A stretch of DNA of 64,000 bases from Bradyrhizobium ottawaense (GCF_002278135.3 NZ_CP029425.2:2208001-2272000); one strand, 5' to 3'; positions 6,544 to 15,499 are shown, counted from the stretch's first letter. The notes: generated by a model from the letters alone, not told the origin. Made by a program: numbers and translations.

Positions 6544-8391
6544 TCATGACACGGCCTTGCGGAGCGGGGTCACCTTGAGGTGATCCTGGTGGTCGCCAAT
6601 GGCTTTTGCGATGAAACGGGCGGTGATCGGCGAGCCGTCATAGTGCACGATCGGCACGAGGCGCACCGGGTCGATGCCGTTCTCGTTGACGATCAGCTGG
6701 CGGAGCTGGCTGTCGCGGTTCTGCTCGACGACGTAGACGAAATCGTGCTCGGCGAGGAAGCTCGCCACGCTCGAATGGAACGGGAAGGCGCGGATGCGCA
6801 GGCGGTCGAGCTGATGCCCGCGCGCTTCCAAAAGGCCGATCGCCTCGTCCATCGCCGGTGAGGTCGAGCCGAAATAGATCACGCCGTATTTGGTCGGCCG
6901 TTCCGCATTGGCCTGCAGCGGTCGCGGCACCAGGTCCTGCGCGGTCTCGAACTTGCGCATCAGGCGCTGCATGTTGTCGGCGTAGACCGAGCCTTCCTCG
7001 GAGTAGCGCGCATAGCGGTCCCGCGAGGTGCCGCGGGTGAAATAGGAGCCCTTGGTCGGGTGCGTGCCGGGATAGGTGCGGTAGGGGATGCCATCGCCGT
7101 CGACGTCGAGATAGCGGCCGAAGTCGCGCCCCTCTTCCAGCATCTCCTCGGTCATCACCTTGCCGCGGTCGTATTGCCTTGCGTCGTCCCATTTCAGCGG
7201 GCGGCAGAGCCGGTGGTTCATGCCGATATCGAGGTCGAGCATCAGGAAGATCGTGGTCTGGATACGCTCGGCGAGATCGAACGCGGCGGCCGCGAATTCG
7301 AAGGCCTCGGCGGGATCCTCGGGGAACAGCAGCACATGCTTGGTGTCGCCGTGCGAAGCATAGGCGCAGGCGATGATGTCGCATTGCTGGGTGCGGGTCG
7401 GCATGCCCGTCGAGGGGCCGGCGCGCTGGATGTTCATGATCACGGCCGGGATCTCGGCGAAGTATGAGAGGCCGATGAACTCGGTCATCAGGGAGATGCC
7501 GGGGCCCGACGTCGCGGTGAAGGCGCGGGCGCCGTTCCAGGACGCGCCGATGACGATGCCGATCGAGGCCAGTTCGTCCTCACCCTGGACGATGGCGTAT
7601 TTCGCCTTGCCGGTCTCAGGATCGTGCCGGTATTTCTTGCAGTGCGCGGTGAAGGCTTCGGCCACCGAGGAGGACGGCGTGATCGGATACCACGCGCATA
7701 CCGTGGCGCCGCCATAGACGGCGCCGAGCGCGGCGGCGCTGTTGCCCTCGATGAAGATGCGGTCGCCGACCTTGTCCGACTTTTTCACCCTGAGGCCAAT
7801 CGGGCATTTCAAATTCTGCAGCGCCCAGTCGCGCCCCAAATGCAGCGCATGGACGTTGGAGGAGAGCAGCTTTTCCTTGCCCTTGTATTGCTCGCCGATC
7901 AGCTGCTCGATCAGCTTCGGGTCCATGTCGAGCAGCGCCGAGAGCGCGCCGAGGTAGATGATGTTCTTGAACAGCTGGCGCTGGCGCGGATCGGTGTAGG
8001 TCGAGTTGGTGATGGCGGTGAGCGGCACGCCGATTACGGTGATATCGTCGCGGAATTTGGTCGACGGCATCGGCTTGGTGGAATCGTAGAACAGATAGCC
8101 GCCGGGCTCGATGCCGGCCACGTCCTTGTCCCAGGTCTGCGGGTTCATCGCCACCATCATGTCGACGCCGCCGCGGGCGCCGAGATGGCCGTCCTCGGTC
8201 ACCCGCACCTCGTACCAGGTCGGCAGGCCCTGGATGTTGGAGGGGAAGATGTTGCGTGGGGACACCGGGACGCCGTGCCGCAGGATCGCGCGCGCGAACA
8301 TCTCGTTGGCGCTGGCCGAGCCCGAGCCGTTGACGTTGGCGAAGCGGACGACGAAGTCGTTTACGCTGCTGATCGGCTTTTTGTCGGGCAT
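6544..8391 (-). CDS. korA: 2-oxoacid oxidoreductase, fused gamma-alpha subunit (KorA-like)
   Basis: The 615-residue protein combines the gamma domain (about 10-180, with LGARGGVDMMVAMNPQTW) and the alpha pyrimidine-binding domain, marked by GNSAAALGAVYGGATVCAWYPITPSSS (about 216-242) and ATSGPGISLMTEFIGL. This gamma-alpha fusion is typical of 2-oxoglutarate:ferredoxin oxidoreductases of aerobic bacteria. Its ATG at 8391 lies 31 bases inside the end of korC, so its translation is probably coupled to korC. It works with KorB as the catalytic core. Confidence 0.9.
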   Translation of the reverse strand: MPDKKPISSVNDFVVRFANVNGSGSASANEMFARAILRHGVPVSPRNIFPSNIQGLPTWYEVRVTEDGHLGARGGVDMMVAMNPQTWDKDVAGIEPGGYLFYDSTKPMPSTKFRDDITVIGVPLTAITNSTYTDPRQRQLFKNIIYLGALSALLDMDPKLIEQLIGEQYKGKEKLLSSNVHALHLGRDWALQNLKCPIGLRVKKSDKVGDRIFIEGNSAAALGAVYGGATVCAWYPITPSSSVAEAFTAHCKKYRHDPETGKAKYAIVQGEDELASIGIVIGASWNGARAFTATSGPGISLMTEFIGLSYFAEIPAVIMNIQRAGPSTGMPTRTQQCDIIACAYASHGDTKHVLLFPEDPAEAFEFAAAAFDLAERIQTTIFLMLDLDIGMNHRLCRPLKWDDARQYDRGKVMTEEMLEEGRDFGRYLDVDGDGIPYRTYPGTHPTKGSYFTRGTSRDRYARYSEEGSVYADNMQRLMRKFETAQDLVPRPLQANAERPTKYGVIYFGSTSPAMDEAIGLLEARGHQLDRLRIRAFPFHSSVASFLAEHDFVYVVEQNRDSQLRQLIVNENGIDPVRLVPIVHYDGSPITARFIAKAIGDHQDHLKVTPLRKAVS

Positions 8392-10160
8392 GTCGAACCT
8401 GCGTGGGTCATCTCGATGAAATATTTCTGCATGTCCCAGGCGCCGGTGGGACAACGCTCGGCGCACAGCCCGCAATGCAGGCAGACGTCCTCGTCCTTCA
8501 CCATTACGCGCCCGGTTTTGAGATCCGAGGAGACGTAGAGGTCCTGGTCCGGATGCGGCGAGGGTGCCTTCAGGCGCTGGCGCAAATCGCTTTCTTCGCC
8601 GTTGCCGGTGAAGGTGATGCAATCCATCGGGCAGATGTCGGCGCAGGCATCGCACTCGATGCAGAGCGAGGTCGAGAACACGGTCTGGACGTCACAATTC
8701 AGGCAGCGCTCGGCTTCGCCCAACGCCAGCTTGACGTCGTAGCCGAGCTCGACCTCGGCGCGGATGTCCTTCAGCGCGATCACCTTGTCGCGATGCGGCA
8801 CCTTGTAGCGTTTGTCGATCGAGATGTCGTTGTCATAGCTCCATTCGTGGATGCCCATCTTCTGCGATGAGACATGCACGTCGGGCAGCGGACGCTCGGT
8901 AATGTCTTCGCCCGAGAGCATCTTGTGGATCGACAGCGCGGCGTCATGGCCGTGCGCCACCGCCCAGATGATGTTCTTCGGGCCGAATGCAGCATCGCCG
9001 CCGAAGAACACCTTTGGATTGGTCGAGGCGAATGTCTTGGGATCGACCTTGGGCATGTGCCATTTGTCGAACTCGATGCCGCAATCCTGCTCGATCCAGG
9101 GGAAGGCGTTCTCCTGGCCGACCGCGACCAGCACGTCGTCGCAGGGAATGGTCTGATCGGGGTCGCCCGAAGGCACGAGGTTACGGCGGCCTTTGGCGTC
9201 AAATTCGGCTTTGACGTGCTGGAAGGTGACGCCGATGAGCTTGCCGGCGACGTGCTTGAATGCCACCGGCACCATGTAATTGAGGATCGGAATATCCTCG
9301 TGGATTGCGTCCTCCTTCTCCCACGGCGAGGCCTTCATCTCCTCGAAGCCGGAGCGCACGATCACCGTGACTTTCTCGCCGCCGAGGCGGCGCGCGGTGC
9401 GGCAGCAATCCATCGCGGTGTTGCCGCCGCCGAGCACGATCACGCGCTTGCCGATCTTGTCGACATGGCCGAATGACACGTTGGCCAGCCATTCGATACC
9501 GATATGGATGTTGCCCGCCGCTTCCTTGCGGCCGGGAATGTCGAGCTCGCGGCCGCGCGGTGCGCCGGAGCCGACGAAGATCGCGTCGTATTTCTCCGCG
9601 AGCAGCGACTTCATGCTCTCGATGCGGTGGCCGCCCTTGAAGTCGACGCCGAGACCCAGGATGTAGCCGGTCTCCTCGTCGATCACCGAATTGGGCAGGC
9701 GGAATTTAGGGATCTGCGTGCGCATCATGCCGCCGGCTTCGGGATCGGCATCGAACACGGTGCAGTGATAGCCGAGCGGCGCCAGATCGCGCGCCACCGT
9801 CAGCGAGGCCGGACCACCGCCGACGAAGGCGACGCGCTTGCCGTTCTTCGGCGAGGGGCACGGCAGGCGCTGCCTGATGTCGTCCTTGAAATCGGCGGCG
9901 ACGCGCTTGAGCCGGCAGATCGCGACCGGCGTCTCCTCGACGCGTCCGCGGCGGCACGCCGGCTCGCATGGACGATCGCAGGTGCGTCCCAGAATTCCGG
10001 GAAACACGTTCGATTTCCAATTGATCATATAGGCGTCGCTGTAGCGGCCTTGTGCGATCAGTCGGATATATTCGGGAACCGGGGTGTGCGCAGGACAGGC
10101 CCATTGGCAATCGACCACTTTGTGAAAGTAGTCGGGGGCCGCGATATCGGTCGGTTTCAT
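8361..10160 (-). CDS. korC: NAD(P)H-linked FAD/Fe-S oxidoreductase subunit (KorC-like)
   Basis: The 599-residue protein resembles the small subunit of glutamate synthase joined to ferredoxin domains. Cys 18, 22, 61, 65 and 69 form the N-terminal Fe-S region. GGGPASL (114-120) binds FAD, and VIVLGGGNTAMDCCRTARRLG is the NAD(P)-binding fold. Two C-terminal 4Fe-4S motifs follow: CIECDACADICP (from about 500) and CLHCGLCAERCP (from about 560). I infer that it passes electrons from the KorAB core to NAD(P)+, like KorC of the Azoarcus evansii 2-oxoglutarate:NADP+ oxidoreductase. It is the first gene of the unit and overlaps korA. Confidence 0.85.
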   Translation of the reverse strand: MKPTDIAAPDYFHKVVDCQWACPAHTPVPEYIRLIAQGRYSDAYMINWKSNVFPGILGRTCDRPCEPACRRGRVEETPVAICRLKRVAADFKDDIRQRLPCPSPKNGKRVAFVGGGPASLTVARDLAPLGYHCTVFDADPEAGGMMRTQIPKFRLPNSVIDEETGYILGLGVDFKGGHRIESMKSLLAEKYDAIFVGSGAPRGRELDIPGRKEAAGNIHIGIEWLANVSFGHVDKIGKRVIVLGGGNTAMDCCRTARRLGGEKVTVIVRSGFEEMKASPWEKEDAIHEDIPILNYMVPVAFKHVAGKLIGVTFQHVKAEFDAKGRRNLVPSGDPDQTIPCDDVLVAVGQENAFPWIEQDCGIEFDKWHMPKVDPKTFASTNPKVFFGGDAAFGPKNIIWAVAHGHDAALSIHKMLSGEDITERPLPDVHVSSQKMGIHEWSYDNDISIDKRYKVPHRDKVIALKDIRAEVELGYDVKLALGEAERCLNCDVQTVFSTSLCIECDACADICPMDCITFTGNGEESDLRQRLKAPSPHPDQDLYVSSDLKTGRVMVKDEDVCLHCGLCAERCPTGAWDMQKYFIEMTHAGSTCPTKSRSAA

Positions 10161-10244
10161 TCCTACCCTGTCCGCGCAGGCTCAAAGACCCGGCGGCCTC
10201 TTCTGAGCTTGGCGAACGCTTAACGCGCTGCGATCTGGTTTCTG

Positions 10245-10256
10245 AATGACGTCATT
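10245..10256. promoter_or_regulatory. 12-bp perfect palindrome upstream of korC
   Basis: AATGACGTCATT is fully symmetric and lies about 85 bases upstream of the korC start, inside the 236-base gap before the next gene. It may be an operator for the kor operon. No regulator is identified. Confidence 0.35.
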
Positions 10257-10396
10257 GGGTTAGCTTATTAGAACCTTTCCGAAGTACAACGGCAAAGTTC
10301 GGCGCGTCCCCGCTTTCATGGGAGCTACGCGCGCACAGCATTAACGGCCGTGCGCGATGCGCGTGCGGTGCAATATGTTGCGATGCAGATGGTTGT

Positions 10397-11074
10397 TCAG
10401 CCGCGCGCGATATCGCTCTTCGCGAGATCCCACATCAGGCTGTAAGTCCCGACCGAGACGGGCAGCGGGAAGGGTGATGCGGCAGGGCCGGTGAAGCGCT
10501 CGGCGATCACGGCCGAGACAGCGCCGACATGCGTGCCGTCGATCAGCGCGAACCAGTCGCGGACGCCTTCGTTGCGCACCGCCGGAATGTCCGCTGTCGC
10601 GCCGGACAATTCCGGCTCGCTCTCGAGCAGATGCATGGAGATGATGCCGTCGCGCTTCTCCGGCGCCAGCTTTTCTTGCAGTGCATCACGCCATGCGCCG
10701 GCATTGTCGGGCGTCGGCCGCAGGCGCACCACGCCGAGCGCAGCGCCGCGGCCGGTGCCGTTGCTGATGGTAATGCGCGCGACGACACGGAGCATGTCCT
10801 TGAAATGCGCCATGCTCCGCCGCGACCATTCGGTCTGGTTGGCCAGCCGCGCCCGATAGGCGGGACTGTCGAGCACGTCGAGCGTCGCGGTCGAGTACAG
10901 CGAGAGATATTTGGGATTGGCGGCATGCGCGACATAGCGCCGCGCTTCCAGAAAGCCCTCGATCGCGACGCGCTCTTCCAGATGTTCGCGATCGTACCAG
11001 CGGTTGAAATCGGCCTCATTGGCTGCGTCGATGTTCATCGACGTCAGCAGCATGCCCTTTCCGGCGAGCGGCAT
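10397..11074 (-). CDS. Dimeric alpha/beta-barrel-like hypothetical protein
   Basis: The 225-residue protein opens with GMLLTSMNIDAANEADFNRWYDREHLEERVAIEGFLEARRY, a pattern typical of dimeric alpha-beta barrel (EthD/DUF4286-like) domains. A second, weaker repeat of the fold follows from GVVRLRPTPDNAGAWRDALQ. No catalytic residues are assigned for this group here. It lies 24 bases downstream of the prolyl aminopeptidase gene on the same strand, so it may be the last gene of the extended pqq operon. Function unknown. Confidence 0.7.
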   Translation of the reverse strand: MPLAGKGMLLTSMNIDAANEADFNRWYDREHLEERVAIEGFLEARRYVAHAANPKYLSLYSTATLDVLDSPAYRARLANQTEWSRRSMAHFKDMLRVVARITISNGTGRGAALGVVRLRPTPDNAGAWRDALQEKLAPEKRDGIISMHLLESEPELSGATADIPAVRNEGVRDWFALIDGTHVGAVSAVIAERFTGPAASPFPLPVSVGTYSLMWDLAKSDIARG

Positions 11075-11098
11075 TTTCTTTTTGTCCTTTTTCGCGCA

Positions 11099-12085
11099 TT
11101 AGCGCGCGGCCTTCGACGCAAGGTCGGCAATCGACTTCATCACCGCATCCCTCACGCCGGCATCATAGAGCGAATGTCCGGCTTCTTCCACGAGGCGAAT
11201 CTCGGAACCCGGCCAAACTTTCGCGAGCGTGTGTGATGTCTCAGGAGGGCACAACAGGTCGTAGCGGCCCTGCACGATAATGCCGGGAATGCCGGCGAGC
11301 CGGTCCGCGTTCCGCAGCAGCTGGTCTTGGTTCATGAAGGAGTTGTTGATGAAATAATGTGCCTCCATGAACGGCGTCGCCGGCAGCGTGCGCCACACGT
11401 TCAGTGACGCCAGGTCCAGCCGCGTCTTCGCCACCTTGTGCTCCGACAGGGCTCGCTCGGTATCGTGCCAGGCGCGGGCCGCAGGTCCGTGAATGGCCGG
11501 ATCGGCATCGAGGATGCGGCGATAATAGGCTTCCACCGGGCGCGCGCGTTCCCCGGGCGGCAGCACGCTCAGAAAATCCTCGTAGAGCGCGGGATAGAAT
11601 TGCGGCAGGCGCACCGTGAAGGCCGTCTCGACCTCTGCCCGCGTGCCCAGGAAGGTCGCGCGGAGCGCAATGCCGGAGATGCGCTCCGGATGGGCCTGCG
11701 CGTACGCCAGCGCCAGCGTCGCGCCCCAGGAGCCGCCGACGACCATCCAGCGTTCGAAGCCGAACTTGTCGCGGATCATCTCCATGTCCGCGATCAGATG
11801 TTCCGTGGTGTTGTGCTCGCGCGATCCCTTGGGCCGGCTGCGGCCGCAGCCGCGCTGGTCGAACAGCACGGCGCAGAAGCGATCAGGGTCGAACAACCGG
11901 CGATGATCGGGCTGGCATCCGCTGCCGGGCCCGCCGTGCAGGTAGACCGCGGGAATGCCGTCGCTGCGACCGACGCTCTCGACATAGAGCTCATGGCCGT
12001 CGCCGACGTCGAGCATGTCGGAGGTCAGCGGCGCAAACGGATCGGCGCGCCTCGCGGCTGTGCCTGCGTCGGCGTCAGGCCCCAT
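11099..12085 (-). CDS. pip: Prolyl aminopeptidase, family S33
   Basis: The 328-residue alpha/beta hydrolase has the S33 pattern: the oxyanion segment HGGPGSGCQPDHRRLFDP, DQRGCGRSRPKGS, the nucleophile elbow GGSWGATLALAYA, the late Asp in VQGRYDLLCP and the His in EEAGHSLYD. It removes N-terminal proline from peptides and is cytoplasmic. The ATG at 12085 overlaps the end of pqqE by 11 bases. The length fits the family better than a 374-residue version starting further upstream. The coupling to pqqE suggests, but does not prove, a role in trimming the PqqA peptide. Confidence 0.9.
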   Translation of the reverse strand: MGPDADAGTAARRADPFAPLTSDMLDVGDGHELYVESVGRSDGIPAVYLHGGPGSGCQPDHRRLFDPDRFCAVLFDQRGCGRSRPKGSREHNTTEHLIADMEMIRDKFGFERWMVVGGSWGATLALAYAQAHPERISGIALRATFLGTRAEVETAFTVRLPQFYPALYEDFLSVLPPGERARPVEAYYRRILDADPAIHGPAARAWHDTERALSEHKVAKTRLDLASLNVWRTLPATPFMEAHYFINNSFMNQDQLLRNADRLAGIPGIIVQGRYDLLCPPETSHTLAKVWPGSEIRLVEEAGHSLYDAGVRDAVMKSIADLASKAAR

Positions 12086-13274
12086 TCTCGGATTCCAGGG
12101 TGCCGCCGGCGAAGTTGCGATAGAGGAAGCGGCTGGTCTCGCCCTCGGCCTCACGCTCGGCCTGCTTGAAGATGGTTTCGTGCAGCGGCGACAGTGCGCA
12201 GGCGGGATCGGTGTTGGCGGCATCGCCGGTCAGCGCAAAGGCCTGGCAGCGGCAGCCGCCGAAATCGATCTCGCGGAATTCGCAAGACTTGCACGGCTCC
12301 TTCATCCAGCCGGTGCCGCGATAGCGGTTGAAGGCCTCGGAGTTCTGCCAGATCCAGGCGATCGAATGGTTGGAGCGCACCGACTCGAAGTCGAGCCCGG
12401 TGATGCTCTCGGCGGCGTGGCAGGGCAGCACCTTGCCGGCGGGCGAGATGTTGAAGAACTGACGGCCCCAGCCGCCCATGCATTTCTTCGGCCGCAGCGC
12501 GTAGTAATCGGGAACGACGTAGTCGATCGCAAGCGTGCCCTTCAGCCGTTCGCGCGCCTCCTCGACGAGGCGGGTACATTCGTCGAGCTGCGCCACCGTC
12601 GGCATCAGCGCGGCGCGGTTCTTCAACGCCCAGCCGTAATACTGCACATTGGCGACCTCGAGCCGGTCGGCGTCGAGATCGACGGACATCTGGATGATGT
12701 CAGGCAGCTGGTGCAAATTCTGCCGGTGCATCACCGCGTTCACGGTGAGCGGCAGATCGAGCTCGCGCGTCCACTTTGCGACCTCGAGCTTCTTGCGGTG
12801 GCCGCCCTTGTAGCCGGCGACGCGATCGGCGAGGCCTTCCTCGATGCCCTGGAACGAGATCTGCACATGGCAGAGCCCGGCATCGGCGAGATCGCTGAGC
12901 TTCTCGCGCGTCAGCAGTACGGCCGAGGTGATCAGGTTGGTGTAGAGGCCGACGTCGCTGGCATGCTTGACGAGGTCGACGAGGTCCTTGCGCGCCGTCG
13001 GCTCGCCGCCGGAGAAATGCACCTGCAGCACGCCGATCTCGGCGAGCTCGCTCAAGACCTTCTTCCATTCCTCGGTGGTCAGCTCCTTGCCCGAGCGATC
13101 GAGCTCCACCGGGTTGGAGCAGTAGGGGCATTGCAGCGGGCAGCGATGGGTGATCTCCAGCAGCACGGCGAGCGGAATGCCAAAAGTCTCCGCTGTCGAG
13201 CGCTGCTTCTCCAGCACCGCGAGGCTGTCGCTGGCGTTGGGCGGGACGGTGGGATTGCCGAGCACATCGCTCAT
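12075..13274 (-). CDS. pqqE: PQQ synthase radical SAM enzyme PqqE
   Basis: The 399-residue enzyme has the radical SAM motif HRCPLQCPYC (Cys 45, 49, 52) and a C-terminal SPASM region rich in Cys (CHAAES, CKSCEFREIDFGGCRCQAF). It forms the Glu-Tyr carbon-carbon bond in PqqA, the first step of pyrroloquinoline quinone synthesis, while PqqD presents the peptide. The start overlaps the pqqD stop by four bases. Gene order, length and motifs all agree with the family. Confidence 0.97.
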   Translation of the reverse strand: MSDVLGNPTVPPNASDSLAVLEKQRSTAETFGIPLAVLLEITHRCPLQCPYCSNPVELDRSGKELTTEEWKKVLSELAEIGVLQVHFSGGEPTARKDLVDLVKHASDVGLYTNLITSAVLLTREKLSDLADAGLCHVQISFQGIEEGLADRVAGYKGGHRKKLEVAKWTRELDLPLTVNAVMHRQNLHQLPDIIQMSVDLDADRLEVANVQYYGWALKNRAALMPTVAQLDECTRLVEEARERLKGTLAIDYVVPDYYALRPKKCMGGWGRQFFNISPAGKVLPCHAAESITGLDFESVRSNHSIAWIWQNSEAFNRYRGTGWMKEPCKSCEFREIDFGGCRCQAFALTGDAANTDPACALSPLHETIFKQAEREAEGETSRFLYRNFAGGTLESENGA

Positions 13275-13582
13275 GACGTCTTCTCCCGGGCTTCCGTGAG
13301 AAAGCCCTTGTCGGCGAGATCCTGCAGCATGACGATGACATCGGCCAGGATCGCCTCGCGCGGCGCGGCGTATTTGACCGCCAACGCGTCCGCAATGTCG
13401 CCGACGCTGCGCTCGCCGTTGCAGAGCTGCAGGACCTCGACTGCGATCTCGTCCGGGGCCAGAACACGTTCCGGCGCCAGGATCACCCAGACCTTTCGCG
13501 TCTCGTCATATTTCAGCTTGGCATGCCGCGGCAGCACCGGGCGGCTTGCCTCGCTGACGCTGATGTTCCGCGGCCCGGCCAT
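13271..13582 (-). CDS. pqqD: PQQ biosynthesis peptide chaperone PqqD
   Basis: The 103-residue protein has the RiPP recognition element fold: VLPRHAKLKYDETRKVWVILAPERVLAPDEIAVEVLQLCNGERSVGDI is typical of PqqD. It binds the PqqA peptide and hands it to PqqE. It sits between pqqC (12 bases upstream) and pqqE (four-base overlap). PqqD is usually near 90 residues; the slightly longer N-terminus here may be unstructured. Confidence 0.95.
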   Translation of the reverse strand: MAGPRNISVSEASRPVLPRHAKLKYDETRKVWVILAPERVLAPDEIAVEVLQLCNGERSVGDIADALAVKYAAPREAILADVIVMLQDLADKGFLTEAREKTS

Positions 13583-13594
13583 TCCAGTTCCTCT

Positions 13595-14374
13595 TCAGCT
13601 CGCTTTGGGCACGAACGCGCCCGGCGGAATGTTGCCCTCGACATAGGCGTGCTGGAGCGCGTCGAGCTGCACCCATAGCACGTTGGTCTTGAAGATCAGC
13701 GCGTTGCAGACGGAGGCGCGCTCTTCCGGCGTCCTTGCATGCGCCTTGACATAGTCGAGCGCAAAGCCGGCATCGCGCGGCGCCTGGGTCAGGCGACGCT
13801 TGAAGTAGCTCATGATGTCAGGATTGACGAAATCATAGTGCTCCAGCATGCCGGAGATGCGTTCTTCATGCAGATTTGGCGCGAACAGCTCGGTAAGCGA
13901 GGAGGCGATCGCCTCCAGCGGGCTCTTCTCGCGGCAGTAGTGGACGTAGGCTTCGACCGCGAAGCGCGTCGCCGGCAAGATGCCTTCGGTCGATTCCACG
14001 TAAGCCGTGTCGAGCCCGAGTCCTTCCGTCAGCTTGATCCAGCGCTCGATGCCGCCCTCGGAGCCGACATCGCCGTCATGGTCCTCGATGCGATGGCGCC
14101 ATTCCAGGCGCGTGGCGCGGTCGCGGAAGCGCGAGATCACCACCGCGTCCTTGATCGGGATGGTGCTCTGGTAATAGTAGCGGTTCAGCGCCCAGGCCTG
14201 CACCTGGCCCTTGTTCAGCTTGCCGCCGTGCAGCAGCTTATGGAACGGATGCAGGCTGTGATAGCGCGTCGCCCCGATATGGCGCAGCGCCGCCTCCAGC
14301 TCCTCGGCGCTCGTGAGCTTGATGTCCTTGCCGATCGAGAGCGCAGTCATTCCAGTCATTGACGCCGCATTCAC
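13595..14374 (-). CDS. pqqC: Pyrroloquinoline-quinone synthase PqqC
   Basis: The 259-residue enzyme is the cofactorless oxidase that performs the final ring closure and oxidation to PQQ. Family-typical segments are YHSLHPFHKLLHGGKLNKGQVQAWALNRYYYQ and DHDGDVGSEGGIERWIKL. Its start overlaps the pqqB stop by four bases. An internal Met nine residues in is an alternative start. Confidence 0.96.
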   Translation of the reverse strand: MNAASMTGMTALSIGKDIKLTSAEELEAALRHIGATRYHSLHPFHKLLHGGKLNKGQVQAWALNRYYYQSTIPIKDAVVISRFRDRATRLEWRHRIEDHDGDVGSEGGIERWIKLTEGLGLDTAYVESTEGILPATRFAVEAYVHYCREKSPLEAIASSLTELFAPNLHEERISGMLEHYDFVNPDIMSYFKRRLTQAPRDAGFALDYVKAHARTPEERASVCNALIFKTNVLWVQLDALQHAYVEGNIPPGAFVPKAS

Positions 14375-15300
14375 AGCACGATCTCCGTTCCATCCGCCGG
14401 TATCTGCCAGCCCGCCTGCTCAGCGGCCTTGCGCTCGGGTGAGGCAGGCAGCAGCGCCGGGTTCGAGTTATTGATATGCAGAAATATCTTCCTGTCGATA
14501 GCAAGGTCGGCCAGCCGCGCGATGGCGCCGTCCTGGCCGGACATGGCGACATGTCCCATGCTCTTGCCGGTCTTGTGGCCGAGCCCGCATTTGATCATCT
14601 CGTCGTCCTGCCAGACCGTGCCGTCGAAGAACACGAGCGAAGCGCCGTCGATCTCGGCCTTCAGCGCGTCGGTCACCTCGGCGCACGCCGCGATGAAGTA
14701 GAAGCACTTGCCGGTCGCCTTGTCGGTGATCTTCAGGCCCAGCGTGTCGCCGTCGCCGCTCTCGCCACCGGGATGCGCCTTGCCTTCCAGATACCAGGCC
14801 GACTTGCCGGGGACTGCGAAGGCCAGCACTTCCAGCCCGGAGCGCGCGCCATCCGGTAGCCGCGGTTCGAACGGCTCGCTGATGTCGATCGGCTGGCGCC
14901 GCACGTTCTTTTCGTTCAGCACGTCGAAGATGCTGTTGCTCTTCAGGATCGCCAGCACCTTCTCGTGCGCATAGACCGTGAAGGGCGAGCCCTCGCGCAT
15001 CGAGAGCAGGCCTGCCACCGCATCCACCTCGCTGTTGGTCAGGATAACGCCTGCGATCGGCGTATGGCGCAGCGCGCCCGCTTTGGGGTGCAGCTGCGGC
15101 GTGGCATTCAATTGCTGCCGCAGGTCCGGGGAGGCATTGATCAGGAACCAGTGCTCGCCGTCGCCGCTGAAGGCGACCGAGGCTTGGGTTCTCAAGAGTT
15201 CATGGCCGTTCTCACGGGCCGCCCGGCAGCCCTCGCAGCCGCAATTCCATTGCGGCACTCCGCCGCCGGCTGCGGCGCCCAGGACGACGACGCGAAGCAT
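14371..15300 (-). CDS. pqqB: PQQ biosynthesis protein PqqB
   Basis: The 309-residue protein has the metallo-beta-lactamase-like fold of PqqB: LGAAAGGGVPQWNCGCEGC at the N-terminus, SQASVAFS-like and INASPDLRQQL segments, GVILTNSEVDAVAGLLSMREG, and GHVAMSGQDGAIARL late. PqqB hydroxylates the tyrosine-derived ring of the cross-linked diamino acid during PQQ synthesis. It starts 118 bases after the stop of pqqA and overlaps pqqC by four bases. Confidence 0.96.
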   Translation of the reverse strand: MLRVVVLGAAAGGGVPQWNCGCEGCRAARENGHELLRTQASVAFSGDGEHWFLINASPDLRQQLNATPQLHPKAGALRHTPIAGVILTNSEVDAVAGLLSMREGSPFTVYAHEKVLAILKSNSIFDVLNEKNVRRQPIDISEPFEPRLPDGARSGLEVLAFAVPGKSAWYLEGKAHPGGESGDGDTLGLKITDKATGKCFYFIAACAEVTDALKAEIDGASLVFFDGTVWQDDEMIKCGLGHKTGKSMGHVAMSGQDGAIARLADLAIDRKIFLHINNSNPALLPASPERKAAEQAGWQIPADGTEIVL

Positions 15301-15418
15301 GATCCGTCTCCTGGAAGCAACGTCACGGAGGTGGATCTCAGGCCGACACGATTTCCATCATTCGGAAACCGGTCGTGACCGAAAGATCCACCTGCGCTGA
15401 ACGCAGATCACCAACCGC

Positions 15419-15499
15419 TTACTTGCGGGTGGCGCTCACGTACATGTTGATTTCCATGCCGCAGGGCACTTCGACGATCTTCGGGGCTTTCCAGGCCAT
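15419..15499 (-). CDS. pqqA: PQQ precursor peptide PqqA
   Basis: This 26-residue peptide begins MAWKAPKIVEVPCGMEI and ends in Tyr-Val-Ser-Ala-Thr-Arg-Lys. Glu16 and Tyr20 are spaced as in every PqqA (ExxxY); their carbons become PQQ. A GGAG lies about seven bases upstream of the ATG. It is the first gene of the pqq operon and, as in other bacteria, is separated from pqqB by a gap of about 120 bases, which would allow excess precursor over enzymes. The size makes it easy to miss. Confidence 0.96.
   Translation of the reverse strand: MAWKAPKIVEVPCGMEINMYVSATRK

Noticed and set aside
6418..6578. Extensions of korB and an antisense frame encoding MPGLDPGIH and MAGLVPAIH peptides
   Set aside because: They are translations of a dispersed palindrome, not protein; korB starts at 6413.
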